A stretch of DNA of 64,000 nucleotides from Marchantia polymorpha subsp. ruderalis (taxonomy: Eukaryota > Streptophyta > Marchantiopsida > Marchantiales > Marchantiaceae). The stretch is taken from contig AP031358.1 in NCBI GenBank assembly GCA_037833965.1, forward strand, positions 16,624,001-16,688,000, written 5' to 3'. Position numbers and translations under genes: made by a program. Below the pieces are notes generated by a model. It had not been told where the DNA came from. It made no database searches and saw only the letters and a program-made list of their open reading frames with translations. Of this stretch, positions 50,901 to 62,252 are shown piece after piece; within the stretch, counting starts at the first letter, position 1; each line of letters begins with the position of its first letter.

Positions 50901-52024
50901 GAGGGATTATCAAATGATCGATATTTCATCCCTTCAAGGTTAGTTTAGCTTGAATGGAATGTGCATCAAGAGTTTTGGTGTGTAGTTATGTTGATATACA
51001 CCTTAAAAAGTTACTTACAACGCTTGCTCAGATAACCTTCTTTTTTCAATCTAGTTACATCCACTATTTAATCTCATTAGTAGAGTTATACTATTAGAGT
51101 AGAATTTATTTGCATAATTCTTGATGATGGATCTATATTAAACAGATAAAAAATAAAAGCGCCAAGAATAAAAAAACAACTGAAAAAGCTGCAGAATTGT
51201 AAAGTCAACATCTCTAATTCAGTTCAAAAATCCTGAAGAAAATGTTAAACTGTAACTTTTATTGAATAATAGCTTGTTCGAAACAGTTAATTAGAGCCTG
51301 TTTATGACTTAACATTTTGAGATCGGAAGTATCATCAAATAAACATGGAAATCACACTACACATATAATAGAGAGTTATTTAATCACAATTTCCAATTTT
51401 GTAACAAAAATGTATTTGAATATGCTTTAAATAAAAGAGAGAGAAACAAAGACATGACATAACACGTTTCGTTTCAACGACTTTATTGACTTTGCTCTAG
51501 ATTTTTCATTTGAGATGTTTTGATTTATGATATGAGAGTAGGAGTGCAATAGTTGCAGTATGACTTGTTTCATGTCAGTCAATATGTCTAATACTTGAGT
51601 TTCTACGTATGGTTACATCAGATCTCCATCTGAAGTCACGAATCATTGTTATCTAGCATTTAGCATCGGAAGTATGTTTTAAGTCATGTATACAGCACAG
51701 TTTCTCTTCACTTGTAAGCAATGTCAAAAAATATCATGGTTCTATGGTCTTCTATACGACGAGATAAACAAGCAAAAGTGCTCGTAGCACTGACGAAAAA
51801 AGATTTCAGTTTCATGTTTGAAGTGTAAAGACCTCGAGACTCTGGAACTAGAACTGTTCTTGTGCTCACATGCTTGACACTTGAGCTAGAAGAACAATCA
51901 TATCAGCAATCCAGAACCTCGAGTGCTCTTCTACCTTGTTAAAAGTTCTTGAACAATACTTTTAGTAAACTACCAAAAAGCTGATCACTTTGTTCTGAAC
52001 CGATATTTCAAGCAAGAAAAAGCG

Positions 52025-52057
52025 TGGTTGACAAAGCACAATAGGCTTTGTCAACCA
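52025..52057. repeat. 13-bp perfect inverted repeat, 7-nt loop
   Basis: TGGTTGACAAAGC (52025-52037) and GCTTTGTCAACCA (52045-52057) form a stable short hairpin. Confidence 0.7.
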
Positions 52058-52710
52058 GGCTGACAGCGCATGTGCCACTCAGTTTTCATGTTACATCCAC
52101 TTGCTTGAATAAATCAACGATTTGAGGTAAATGATTCGACGAAGATAAAGTTTGAAAGATTCGTTGCCGGCGTGACGAGATCGAGTGTATCATCACACTG
52201 TATACTGATGGCTTGCACAACAAAGTCAACATCTACTCTGACCTTCGAAGCACATTTTCCAATCAGAGTACAGAGGAACCGTACTCTGTGGGGACGAACA
52301 CCCTTGACGTTTTCGCGCACACGTTTCAAGGACAGATCTGATTGAAGACGCTGCATCTTTTTTCCACGCGGTACCCATCGATGGTAGGGTCTGTCTTCCC
52401 GTGGGTCTTGATGCAGCTAGATTCGCAGTATCACATTACAACTTTACATCCAGTTGATACACAACTCAGGCTACTTCCCATCTGAAATATCTGCACTATC
52501 ATGCGTTCCATGAAATTCTGCATTCCACATCTGGGCGTTTGTTGTTTTGGATTTCAGATTCACCTGCAGCAGAGCTGTCAGTTGTTCGGTCACGTAAAAC
52601 TACTACCTCCGTTCGAGTTTGCATTCCGAGAGGCGCGAAGTCCCCTTTGTCACACGGTATACAATTTTGCTTTTAACTTTTAATTCTTTCTAATTGCTTG
52701 TTCTTTTCCT

Positions 52711-53757
52711 TCATTTTGATTCACATCTCTTGTTTCCATTGATTTCGAGCAGTCTCTTGATTGCTCTTGATCCGATTCCGTGCATAGCTTGGAGTCATCT
52801 TTGTCTCACTACTCATGCAGATTGACGAAGTCTCGTGCCCAGCACGCACTTGCACACGAGAGTTGTGACAGCGCGACGGGAATATTAGTTTTCTTCGGGA
52901 AAGTCAGGGTTGTGGATCGAAGAGAGGGCCTCCCGTAGGCCAGGTTGCATTTCGCCCGCGCATGCCAAGCACCAAACGTTTCTTCCTTTGCGAAAGGTGC
53001 AGGAGTGCCTACATCGTAAGTGACCTTTCTGAACTTGCAACACATTTAGATTCACATCGATTGTCGTACACTGCACGGGGTTCGAGCAGCCTCTTGCTTC
53101 CAATTTGCACCTGCGTTTGTAGTGATTGCTCTTGATCCGCATCTGCTGGGAGTAATCTTTGTGTCCTATTCTTGCAGATTGCAAGAAGTCTCATTCCCAG
53201 CAGGCACAGGCATACGAGTTGTGACACTGTGACGGGAAAATCAGTGTTCTTCTGTAAAGCCGGGCTTGCGTATCGAGGAGAGGTCCTCCTGTAAGCGAGG
53301 TTACATTTCGCCCGCGCATGCCAAGCACCAAACGTTTCTTCCTTTGCGAAAGGTGCAGGAGTGCCTACATCGTAAGTGACATTTCTGAACTTGCAACACA
53401 TTTAGATTCACATCGATTGTCGTACACTGCACGGGGTTCGAGCAGCCTCTTGCTTCCAATTTGCACCTGCGTTCGTAGTGATTGCTCTTGATCCGCATCT
53501 GCTGGGAGTAATCTTTGTGTCCTATTCTTGCAGATTGCAAGAAGTCTCATTCCCAGCAGGCACAGGCATACGAGTTGTGACACTGTGACGGGAAAATCAG
53601 TGTTCTTCTGTAGAGCCGGGCTTGCGTATCGAGGAGAGGTCCTCCTGTAAGCGAGGTTACATTTCGCCCGCGCATGCCAAGCACCAAGCGTTTCTGTCTG
53701 TGCAAGAAGGGAGGAGAGAATGGAAGGTGCAGGTTCGTCCAACGTAAGTGACGCTGC
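52711..53757 (+). repeat. Three tandem ~356-bp copies of the ROCO gene 5' end
   Basis: The landmark CATTTCGCCCGCGCATGCC begins at 52948, 53304 and 53660 (period 356). Copies 2 and 3 are nearly identical; copy 1, beginning near 52711, is more diverged. Each unit ends with a segment matching the first codons of the ROCO gene (AAGGTGCAGG...GTAAGTGAC...CTGAACTTGCAACAC). Only copy 3 has the ATG. In copies 1 and 2 the segment GAGGAGAGAATGG is missing, and the text runs from TTTGCG straight into AAAGGTGCAG. The array therefore duplicates promoter, leader and start region together. Confidence 0.85.
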
Positions 53758-56700
53758 TGAACTTGCAACACCGGGAATGGATTCCGCAGACAACGAACCG
53801 GAGCTTCCCTCCGCCATCCAGGACCTTATACGGCGTCTGGAAGGAGAAGGCGAGCCTATAATCGGGAGGCTTCCCGATTTCAGCGAGCCACCATTTCTGG
53901 ATTTCTTTCCGGAGCGTGCATCGCTCTCGAAGATGACAGGGTGGCAAAGCAAAGTTCGCCGTCAAGTGCTGGAGGCAATCGGCAGCTGCAACACCCTTCA
54001 GGTGATGATAATATCAGATATTTGTGCCAGAAATATATCGAGGTTGGATCCTTTCGAGTGGGATATAGTTTTCAGAGTTTTTGATTGGAGCCCCAATCTA
54101 CGAGCGATAAGATTTGAACAGTCGACGTGGAGTTCACATGGGGAAACGGAGCTCTTGTGTACGAAGCTGGGGATCGTTCTGAATTCTGAATCGTCCTGTT
54201 ACGCAACAGATTTGGTAATTTTCAATTGCAGATTGAGTGCGACATGTTTTTTGAATCTCGCAAAAGGAATGCGAGGAAAGTCTGGATCTAAACTCGAGTC
54301 CTTAGAATTACATAACGCTGCGTGGGAGGACTCGAGTGCGGTCGAGCATGTGGCTGACATGATCAACAGTGCTCCTCGATTAAAACTGCTGAGTTTAGGC
54401 GGCACTGGGGTCCGCAAGTGCGACATGGACGAGGAGGTCGTTCGAACCCTGTCCCAAGCTATAAACCTGAGGTCGTCTATAAAAACATTAAGATTAGTGT
54501 GCGTGCATAGCGGAGCATCGGACTTGTTGCGGAAGGTATTTGCCTCGGATGATGGCAACCAGTCGATTGAACATCTCGGGATGATGCACATGCCTGTACT
54601 CGGACATTCTGTGAGACATGTTCTCATTTACAAGAAGGTGAAATTGAAGGAGGTGAAGTTGACCAATATCGACATGCCTCCCGAGGAATGGCGTGTGGTA
54701 GGACAAGCACTACGGGTCAATACCACAGTAAAATCTGTTCATTTAGAAACTGTGTTACATGCGGTTAGTGGCCCGGGAGGTCCCTTGGAAGGATTAGAAG
54801 AGTTTGCGTGTGCTGCTAGCTCTGATGACAAGGGCCCCATCATGGAGTTTACACTCAGTGGCAAGTTCGAAAACCTTTCAGAGCTCACCATTTTAGGAAA
54901 GGTTCTGCGCGGGGAAATCAAATCTGTAAAATCTTTCTATCTTCAATGGCCAAAGTTTTCCACTTCAGGTACAGATAATTTCCAAGAGAGACTGGAAAGT
55001 ATCTTCCCGATTAATGGAAAAAGTGGTGATTCTTCAGTCTTGGAGAGTCTATCATTATCTCCACTAAGCGAAGATCCTCTGAATGGAATATGGTGGAAGC
55101 ACTTATTTTGTTTCCTGCGTGAGAACACAAGTCTCACTCACTTGGCTTTGGGGAACCCTTGGACGATCTTGAACCCGAAAACGTTGGACGAAGAGGCATT
55201 CAGGGACCTGATGGATCTTCTGCAAGTCAATTTATTTCTCCAGGAAATAAATGTCTCATCATCCTCATGGGCAATGGACGGGAAGACGGCGCAGATTCGA
55301 GAGGCCCTGAAGCACAACAAGAAGCGGGCAGTGTACATGTCCGACTTCAGAGAAGCTAAATTAGAATTTGGAGATGCAAAAGCTGGTCGACTCTTCTTAT
55401 GCGGCTCTCCTAGAGCAGGTAAGGTGATCTGTAAGTTATCTGGCTTTTGCAATCTGAGGTTTTACTTTTCAAAATTTAAATTATTTTATGAAGTTTACTT
55501 TTGTATTTACATGTATTTGGATTTGTGTGAAAACTAAAACAGAAAAATAAGAAAAGAATAGTAAAATAGTAATGAATTCAAAATTAAGTAAGACCTTCTC
55601 AAACATTTTTGAAATTAATGAGGAATTCTGATTTCTTTCCACTCTTGTGTATCTACTCAATATATTTATAAATATGATATCAAGTAATCTGTAAAAATAT
55701 TTCAAGTAACAAGTGATATTTGTTGTGGTTATGTGTATTCAATCTATAGGCAAGACTCAGTTACGTCAAACCCTCATGAAGATAGTACAAGGCAAAAGTT
55801 GGCTCCGCAACAAAGCATTGAAGTGGAGGACCAAAGGAGTTGAAGTGGAGTTTTTGCAAAACAATGATAAACTCCAGATTTCAATTTGGGATCTTGCGGG
55901 GCAAGGAATTTTTCGTACCCTTCAGAGTGTGCTATTCCCTCAAACCAGCTATTTTGGTGTTTTTATATTTGTGTATAGCCCATTCTGTGATAAAACATTT
56001 TCTCAGAAAGAAGACATTTGTTTGAAAACAGAGTTGAAGGAATGGTTGACATTCATCTCATCGAGCATTAGAGTTACGGGAAATAATCGTCCACAAGTTC
56101 TTGTCGTGATTTCACACAAGGATAAAACCAAATCCAGCTCTTTGACTTGGGCTCATCCTATAGTGAATGAACTCACCAACAGATTTGCAAAATTTGTAGA
56201 TCTACATCCTATTCAAGAGTTTTTTCATATAGATGCTCGGAAGCAGAAGCCAATTATTCCTCTCAAAAATCACATTTTTGAGATCTTCCGGAAGTTGTTG
56301 AGTAAAAAATCCTTACAGGTTCCTCAATTGTGTTCTCATCTCTCTTCCCTCTTGGTTACAAATACCAATGAACACAAAAGTTCCCCTCTATGGCCATCAA
56401 CAAAATTTGATGACTTTTGCGCCCCCATCTTGACACAATTCACTTCATTCTCTTCTGCTCTCGCTGTTAATCATTCAAGGATAATGAAATCAGTTATATC
56501 CTATTTGAATGACGTTGGATCCATCGTTTCCATCCCCAACTTTGATTATATCATTGTGGATCCAAACTGGCTCACCAATACATTATTGGGTGAGCTCGTA
56601 GCTCTAGGTCAAAATTTTGAAGTTCAAGAGTCTAGATCTTCTCGGAGATTGATGTCCCGTGAGTCATACACAAGTCGTAACGGATTTGTGAGTGAGAGTA

Positions 56701-58688
56701 TCTTTGCTCGATTGATAGAGGAGTTTCTGAAAAAGCAAACTCATGCGAGTGACAGTGTCTTTGCTCGGGTGACAGAGAAGTTTATGGGAAAGCAACCACA
56801 TGCAGAGAGAGTTGTGCAGAGAGTGGTGATTGAAAACATCCTTATCAATTTAGATTTGTGTTTCAAGCTCGAAGATACTTCTGAGTATTTCATTCCCTCC
56901 TTCGTACCCGAGCATCCAAGCCTGGAAGCACACAAGCATCAAGAAGTGGCGCACGTGGAGTCGATGGCTTGGGAAACAAGGGTTAAGACCTCAAAGTTTG
57001 TCGGCATCCGGATTCAATGCCAAGATGAGAGAACAATGTCACTGACCGCTGCTTTTTTCCCATGCTTCCAGGTGATTTCATACATACTGCAAGAAGATTG
57101 AATGCGTCAAGTTACGATTGTAACTTGTGTAAGATGAATGGAATGTTCACTTTTCATTAGTTGAATTCATTTTTTGGAATACGCAGCTCAATATTTACCA
57201 AATTTTGTACTATTGTAGATGTTCATGAGACGCAAGTTGATATCGGAGATGCATGTTTCCAAGGAGACTGTGACCTGCTCTCGACATTATCTGCGTCTTT
57301 TTCATGATGGGCACGAGATCTACGTCGAACAAGATAGGTCCCATAGTTACGTGGATGTTCTGATGTTATGCTCGACACATAAATCAAGGGAGGGGGCTCT
57401 GGAATACGTGATGAAGTATATCGTCCAGGAGTTGATATCATTTTGCGCATCATCCAAAGGCTGTCCCGGGGTGGCGTTAGTGCTATGTGTGATCCAAACA
57501 ATTTGCGTGGAGAAGCTGATTCCGAGTCATCTGCGAGGCGCAATTTTAATCGAGGATCTGAAATCGGCATTCACTCTTAGCATCGAACACAAACTTGAGA
57601 AGATTCCGTTGGATAAATCTCAATTGGAGAAGGAACATGAGTTGTTCAATTATGAGCACTCTTGGCCCTTGATTAAAGATCACACAACACAGGTTATATT
57701 CGAAAGAGCTGGGGAGTTGCTGTGGGAGAGCGATGTGGAAGCGGTTGTGAATGAGATCCGACAGAAGCGAATGCAACAAGTGAAGTTAGTGCAGCAAGGT
57801 TTAACCAAGGTGAATGATGATTTGGTTCTTTCTCACCTTGAAGATGAGAACATGATCAGAAATTCAAATTTTCCTGATGTGAAGGACTCCGATCGACCTT
57901 CATCCAGCACAAGTGTAGAAAATTGTTCAACCGGACTTATTTTGTCCACAATACATCAGCTAGAAGAAAAAATGACACACAGGTTTGATGGTGTGGATGA
58001 GGGGTTGAGATCAGTGGTGAGCATTGTGCAGAGATTGGAAAATAAGATGGGACAGATAATTTCTTTGCAACAAGAACTGCAGTCAACTTCAAGTGCCTTC
58101 ATGTCCAAAGTGGACACCATCATTGAGTATTCTTCATCTCTTCAGCAGGCGAGAGCTCCCAAGAGACCTTATGTTACGGACGATGTTGGCAAATTCTACA
58201 AATTGAGTGCATTTCTTCATGTTGGGACAATCGTTTGCTTACACTTGATGTGTGAGTCTGTGACTAGGAATCACAATGTAAAAGATCAAGAAGGTTTGAA
58301 GATACGTTTGGATTTGGAGAATTGCGAGTGGATTCGGAAAGCTATTGAAATTTCATACAAAGTCTTGTATTATACTGCAAAGGCTGGACTGACTAGTACT
58401 GTCGGATTGGGCCAAGCGATACCGGACTGGGCAGATTTAAAATCTGATATTGTTAAACTAGATGGCATTAGCGATCGTGATCGTGTTGCAGTTCTAAAAT
58501 GTGGTGGGGAAAGCAAGGAGCTGAAAGAAGCATGGCTGAGGATTCAGCAAACTCTTGCGCCTATTAACTTTTCGAAAATCTTCAAGTTGTATCAGGTGAA
58601 ATACGTGAGACCAGAATTAGGTGGGCATGCATGGGTGTGCGAGGAGTGCATGAATAAAGGTATTCGTTCAGGCATTTTGTTAGATTAG
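53720..58688 (+). CDS. LRR-Roc-COR (ROCO) GTPase, TORNADO1-like
   Basis: Three exons: 53720-55418, 55750-57071, 57219-58688; 1,496 codons plus stop. Residues about 80-545 hold irregular leucine-rich repeats (LKLLSLGGTGV, SLTHLALGNP, FLQEINVSSSSW). A Roc GTPase domain follows: P-loop GSPRAGKTQ (GKT 567-569), RTKGVEVEF as the switch-I-type motif, WDLAGQ (613-618) and SHKD (688-691). Then comes the COR domain (PSTKFDDFCAPIL, VISYLNDVGSIV, IIVDPNWLTNTLLGEL). The C-terminal third has a coiled coil near HQLEEKMTHRFDGVDEG and ends with a CxxC (WVCEECMNKGI). There is no kinase domain, as in plant TRN1, which acts in patterning; function here is inferred. Intron 1, AT-rich, splits the P-loop Gly codon. 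The start is the only ATG kept in the 5' tandem array. The C-terminal end is the least certain part because GTATTC after MNK could be an alternative donor. Confidence 0.88.
56691..56804 (+). repeat. In-frame 57-bp tandem repeat inside the ROCO gene
   Basis: Copy 1 (56691-56747) encodes SESIFARLIEEFLKKQTHA and copy 2 (56748-56804) encodes SDSVFARVTEKFMGKQPHA. The repeat lies in a loop region between blocks of the COR domain. Confidence 0.75.
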
Positions 58689-61600
58689 GAATTTGAAGAG
58701 GTTAGAATGTCATTATGCAAATGACAAGCATATGTTTAGATCCTCATGCAATATACAACTCTGCAAAATATTCCTCACATAAGTATTTTATAATCTTTGC
58801 CATCATGTCAATCGCACAGTTATGTTTCTGAAGAAGATCAGGGCTCGGTTAAACTCTGAAGATGACTCTTTGAGGGTAGAGTGTTCAAATTGTCTTGTTG
58901 CAAGTCTCACCATGATGAAATCCCTTCACTTGCCGCGTGGGGTTGGTCACTTTGAACTTCCACACATTTCCCTGATTCCTCTGTTGTTGCACGATGAACA
59001 ATCTTTCACTGATGAAGTATCAGTGAAGAGCATGAAAACACATATGAACGTATTACAGGTACCACAAGCCATTGTCAACGTGCTTCAGTACTAGCAGGTC
59101 TTCAGTCACATGGGTCCTGACACAGCCTTCACTTTGTCCTGACAAACTGCCCGAAAATGACCAGAGATCTGCAAAACACACGATGACTGATCAGACCAAG
59201 AGGTATAAAAGTGGTGCAGCCTCTCCGTGATATTTATGGACTTCTGCATCGGATATCGCTGCAACCGCACTTTCTCGAAAACTGCAAACTTACGACATCA
59301 TGGTGTCTCTGGTTTCAGAAAGTCCAATCAAACCTTCACTACCAAGGGAGCTCTCGCGGCAGGACCGAGAGGAACTGCCGAGATCAATTGAATGGCGAGA
59401 ATTTATCTTCACAGACCTACCATCCCTGCTCTACCCAAGCCCGCCCTGGGCCCCCGAAACTCCCATGATCAGGTTCACCATTATTGATTGCCTCCGGCTG
59501 ATCACGAGCATGGACATCACGTCGTTAGGAGAATTCTAACATTCTCTTCCTATCCCTAGTCATGACAGGAGATAATCGATCGTCATCAGGTGTATGAAAC
59601 TCCAAGAGTGGCAAGAGTCATAGCTTTCACATCTCTCTAAAGAATCTTCACTAGAAACTATGCGTTTACGTGACATCATCTTGTACAATCGACCAAGTAG
59701 TCTATCGTTTCTGTAATTGTTCTCAAGATTTTGCAGCTTCGTCACACCTTGCACTCGAATTTGCATCTGTTCTGTAATTGACCGTCGTAGACGGTCTATT
59801 CCCTGATCTAATCCGTCTATGACGGCTGATGAATCACAGGAATTGGCAAGAGGTTTGAGGCTACAGCTGAGACCTAAGTACACACAAATCGAAGACTATA
59901 ATGAAGCAGTGTCAGAGCAATTCTGATGATTATTGTTTTCAAGTGGAATGAAAATTCAGTTGTAAGTGAGTTGTAAGGCATATAATTGGAACCTAGAGAA
60001 TACGATTTGTGAATGTATGCATGACCAAATCATACTACCGTCAATTATGGGAACCGAACCATTCTCAAGCAGTATAAGGTGGACAGGTAGATAAGTCCTT
60101 TACATCTGTACAGAATCAGCTGTGTGGATTTACAAAGTACAGGAACCTCTGAGCCTCCCAAGAGTGGTATATCGGCCAGGATGGAGTTCCTTCTCGAGAA
60201 TAGGAATGGTTGGGTAGATGGAGGCGCTAGAAGATGAGTCACAGGGGCCTGGAGGCTCGAGGAGGCAGCAGCAGGAGGAGGAGGAAAAGGCTGGGAGACA
60301 GTCCGAACAAGATGTCCAAACCTTCCGAATCGTAGAGAGAGCATAATCAACCACTGTTGGGGATCTGGATGCCGGCCAAACCCGGGAGAGCAAACAGGCG
60401 GATGGGTGGGAGGAGAGGACGTTTTAGCGATGGCGGATTTATTATTATCGATACACTATGGCTTAGGATACGGAGCAACTTTCGTGAAGTGTTTGGTTGG
60501 AGAGGAATTTGTCACCACAGAGTGCTTATGTTGTTAAAGACATGGCATTGTCCCTACCTACCGGGAGCCAGCTGTGGGAACCCAGGGGTTCTGTTTGGAT
60601 GCAGCATCCGAGATCATAATCTCCAAACTGGTCCAACAGAGCTGCCGCAGATTCACTGTGCAACTAGTTCTCAGCTATAAATTGGGCTTTCTGAGATTAT
60701 GAAGCCAGCCCCTCCTAACTCTCGCTTCTACCTTCCGTCTTGACTTGAAAATAGCAGACGATGATGTAGAAGCCAAAAGCATTCGAGGAAAAGCGACTTC
60801 TGAATTCAGCAAGAGCGAAACCCAAAGGTGAAAAGGTTGTGGTTCTGAGAAGAAAGCCCCAGCGCCTACCACGATACCAGTCACGTACTGATAATTTGAC
60901 GGAGACTCAACTTTGAAAAATACTTTAGATCGAAACATATTCGAACTTTATTTCTTCAACGATTTCGAAAATCTGAACTTGGAATACTACAGACACTATT
61001 ATAAATTCAACGGTGTTTTCTAAGGACGCTAACAACGATAGTCAGGTGAGAACCTCACTAATTGAATGTCCAACTCTAACTGCTGTCGTGTGGCTCGTCA
61101 AGTGCTCCAACAGGTAATTCCTAGACGCCCGCACCTATCCAGTGATGGGTGCACAGCATTCGAGGCTTTTCCTTATTATATCAAAAGTATATTTGCGTAC
61201 TTTTAATACAATTGGCGCATGAAAATGACCACCGAGGATTCAGTCTTCAGGTGAGGGCAAGGGCAAGGGACGTGGCATGACGCGAGTGGTTATCAGATTC
61301 TTGGCTGGACTGATTCCTCGCCCATTCCATTCTGACATTAGCTTTTGCTTCCGAAGATCGATGACAACAGCATGTGAGGATTTGGCGATCAGACACATTT
61401 CCTCGTTTTCAGATTCTGATATCCGACGCTTCCATGCACTGAATACTGTCGACGGCCTGTCATCGAACGAGTTCATTCTATCTTTATGTAAGTCACGTGT
61501 TCTGCGTGATCCGTTCGGCAAAGTTCTCTGATCAGAGGATCCTCGTACTTCACAGTCTAAGACTTACCTGCTTATATTTTTCTCTCAGTAATATCACTTC

Positions 61601-62252
61601 TTTACTGTGATTGAGGTACGCAGAACTTCAGGGCGTTGGGGAGCCTCAAAACCCACTGTTAAGCAGAGACTTGACATAAAATCAATCAACGCCATCTGAG
61701 GGAACGACATGTCACCGAACTAAGCATGTCGACTGATTTCGCGTGTAGTTGAAGTTAAACTTTTAGGAGTAGACTTCGTTGTAAATCTGCACTCCTGAGA
61801 TTACCAGAGCTTGAATCGGACCCACCACTTTCATTACGAGCGCTGCCCATCCCACTGTCTTCCTGAAGGTGATCATAGCAGACCACTCTTACCGTCCTAC
61901 TCTATGAGTTGGAATACACTTTAAGGGAGTGTGCTTGATACATGTCAGAGGCATTTGTCTAGTGATGTGAGAGAAGAGCGCCAAGATACGATATGATATG
62001 GAACTGTGGTGGACGGACCTTCGTGATAAATTCATATTTTACTTCTCAACGCGACTATGCACATCAGATGCGTACTGAGCTTCTACAAACCTAGAGACTA
62101 ATCCTCCTACGTCCAACTTCGAGTGCCTGCTAACCGACTTTCAAGTATATCTTAAGCTGTCATCTCATGACCCGACGTTGGGATTGAGATTGAGATTAAG
62201 ATTGATAATAACCGTTCCCGGGAATGATAAACCTCGGATTATGTGGTTAGTA
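58689..62252. other. Intergenic region between the ROCO and lipoxygenase genes
   Basis: No gene is called. Several frames look protein-like but match nothing: plus-strand 58822-59094 and 59300-59539, and minus-strand 59560-59883, which is rich in Leu, Arg and Gln and could form a coiled coil. They may be fragments of decayed genes. Confidence 0.3.

Larger units (their letters stand above)
46644..52700. other. Long AT-rich intergenic block
   Basis: About 6 kb of mostly AT-rich DNA, with no coding frame above about 110 codons and none recognisable. It holds a 21-bp perfect inverted repeat (47335-47400), a 22-bp tandem duplication (47866-47905) and a 13-bp hairpin (52025-52057). From about 52.1 kb the composition moves toward that of the ROCO gene. 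Confidence 0.4.

Noticed and set aside
53009..53965. Minus-strand open frames repeated across the 356-bp array (up to 195 codons)
   Set aside because: They exist because the same DNA is repeated. They run antisense to the ROCO start and change frame at unit borders.
58822..59094. 90-codon plus-strand frame as a further ROCO exon
   Set aside because: A donor GTATTC exists near the end of exon 3, but no join gave a continuation I could recognise, and exon 3 has its own plausible stop. It remains possible that the C-terminus extends here.
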